DNA of 16,912 nucleotides, taken from contig JAJZEG010000293.1 of NCBI GenBank assembly GCA_021828605.1, positions 1-16,912 on the forward strand, written 5' to 3'. The DNA is from Pseudomonadota bacterium. Its GTDB lineage: Bacteria > Pseudomonadota > Alphaproteobacteria > Acetobacterales > Acetobacteraceae. The notes beneath the pieces were generated by a model that saw nothing but the letters and a program-made list of their open reading frames with translations, was not told the DNA's origin and ran no database searches. Both the position numbers and the translations under genes were made by a program. Of this stretch, positions 16,497 to 16,912 are shown piece by piece; the stretch's first letter is position 1; each line of letters opens with the position of its first letter.

Positions 16497-16912
16497 ATGT
16501 CATTCAAGGACTTGCTGAAAGGCGTCGTCGGCGCGGTCGCAGCCCAGGTGCCCCAGGCGCAGGATCCTGCCGAGGTTGCGCGCCAGGATGCCCGCGCCCA
16601 GGAATGGACAGTTTCACTCCGCCGTAACAGCGTGCCTGGTTTCGTCGCCGAACGCCTGCGCCATACCGCCGCCGGCAAACTGCCGTGGGTATCCACCGCC
16701 TCACCCGCCGATTTGCTCACTTTGCACACCCACGGGATCGAAACGCTCGGCATGGTATCGGGGAATTGCTGGTTTCATTTCGGCTATTCCTGGACCGAAG
16801 GCCACCGCGACGGCTGGAACACCGCCATCGCGCGCATGCAGCATGAAGCCTCGCTGATGGGGGCCCATGCGGTGGTCGAAGTGCGTCTGAAAACCCGCCG
16901 CCTCAACGATGC
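16497..16912 (+). CDS. Third YbjQ-like domain protein, N-terminal part (runs off right edge)
   Basis: The frame is open to the window end (138 complete codons). After an N-terminal amphipathic helix (MSFKDLLKGVVGAVAAQV) and a polar linker, residues about 62-135 match the YbjQ-like domains of the first gene in this set. The matching elements are a WVST start, then G-I-E-T-L-G-M-V-S-G-N-C-W-F-H (C91, H94), the RM-x-x-EA helix, and AHAVVEVRLKTRR. The Shine-Dalgarno GAGGA (16485-16489) is 7 bases before the ATG. The gene could hold one or two such domains, since the end is outside the window. Its divergence from the first gene, with the same invariant positions kept, points to an old duplication and a conserved role. 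Confidence 0.85.
   Translation, partial: MSFKDLLKGVVGAVAAQVPQAQDPAEVARQDARAQEWTVSLRRNSVPGFVAERLRHTAAGKLPWVSTASPADLLTLHTHGIETLGMVSGNCWFHFGYSWTEGHRDGWNTAIARMQHEASLMGAHAVVEVRLKTRRLND

Overview
The window reads as chromosomal DNA of an alphaproteobacterium, most likely Acetobacteraceae or a close Rhodospirillales relative. Support comes from the G+C-rich codon use, the yfgM-like/bamB/der order, the carA | YqeY-dnaG-rpoD divergent arrangement, and an RpoD with a long acidic insert. The family-level assignment is inference. No rRNA, tRNA, CRISPR array, transposase or insertion sequence is visible, and no gene-free stretch exceeds 300 bases.

Left part, minus strand (1-4401): the carbamoyl-phosphate synthase genes. 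carA (3046-4401) and the first 583 codons of carB (1-1749, running off the left edge) are separated by a gene for a P-loop ATPase (1780-2985). That gene carries its own promoter inside a 24-bp inverted repeat that begins at the carA stop codon, and its mRNA appears leaderless. CarA is unusual in carrying about 60 extra N-terminal residues that look like a helix-turn-helix domain. The carA upstream region contains inverted CGGAAAT motifs that could be an operator.

Middle part, plus strand (4507-10443): a YqeY-like protein, primase (dnaG) and the housekeeping sigma factor (rpoD) form a macromolecular-synthesis-type operon. They are followed closely by a GNAT-fold protein, a RluA-type pseudouridine synthase overlapping it by ATGA, and a small two-helix membrane protein. 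That last gene overlaps the convergent der gene at the stop codons.

Right-middle part, minus strand (10440-13796): a YfgM-like anchored protein, BamB and Der, the classical envelope/ribosome-assembly cluster, transcribed in that order. A small cysteine-containing lipoprotein gene (13952-14353) diverges from it.

Right end, plus strand (14508-16912, runs off the edge): a tight four-gene set. It comprises a protein with two tandem YbjQ-like domains, a PspA/IM30-family coiled-coil protein, an unrecognised 129-residue protein, and a second YbjQ-like protein. All three YbjQ-like domains share a G-[S/N]-C-x-[Y/F]-H motif. This is the best candidate in the window for a poorly described system, plausibly concerned with membrane or envelope stress. 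The carA helix-turn-helix fusion and the promoter-bearing ATPase between carA and carB are the other main points of interest.
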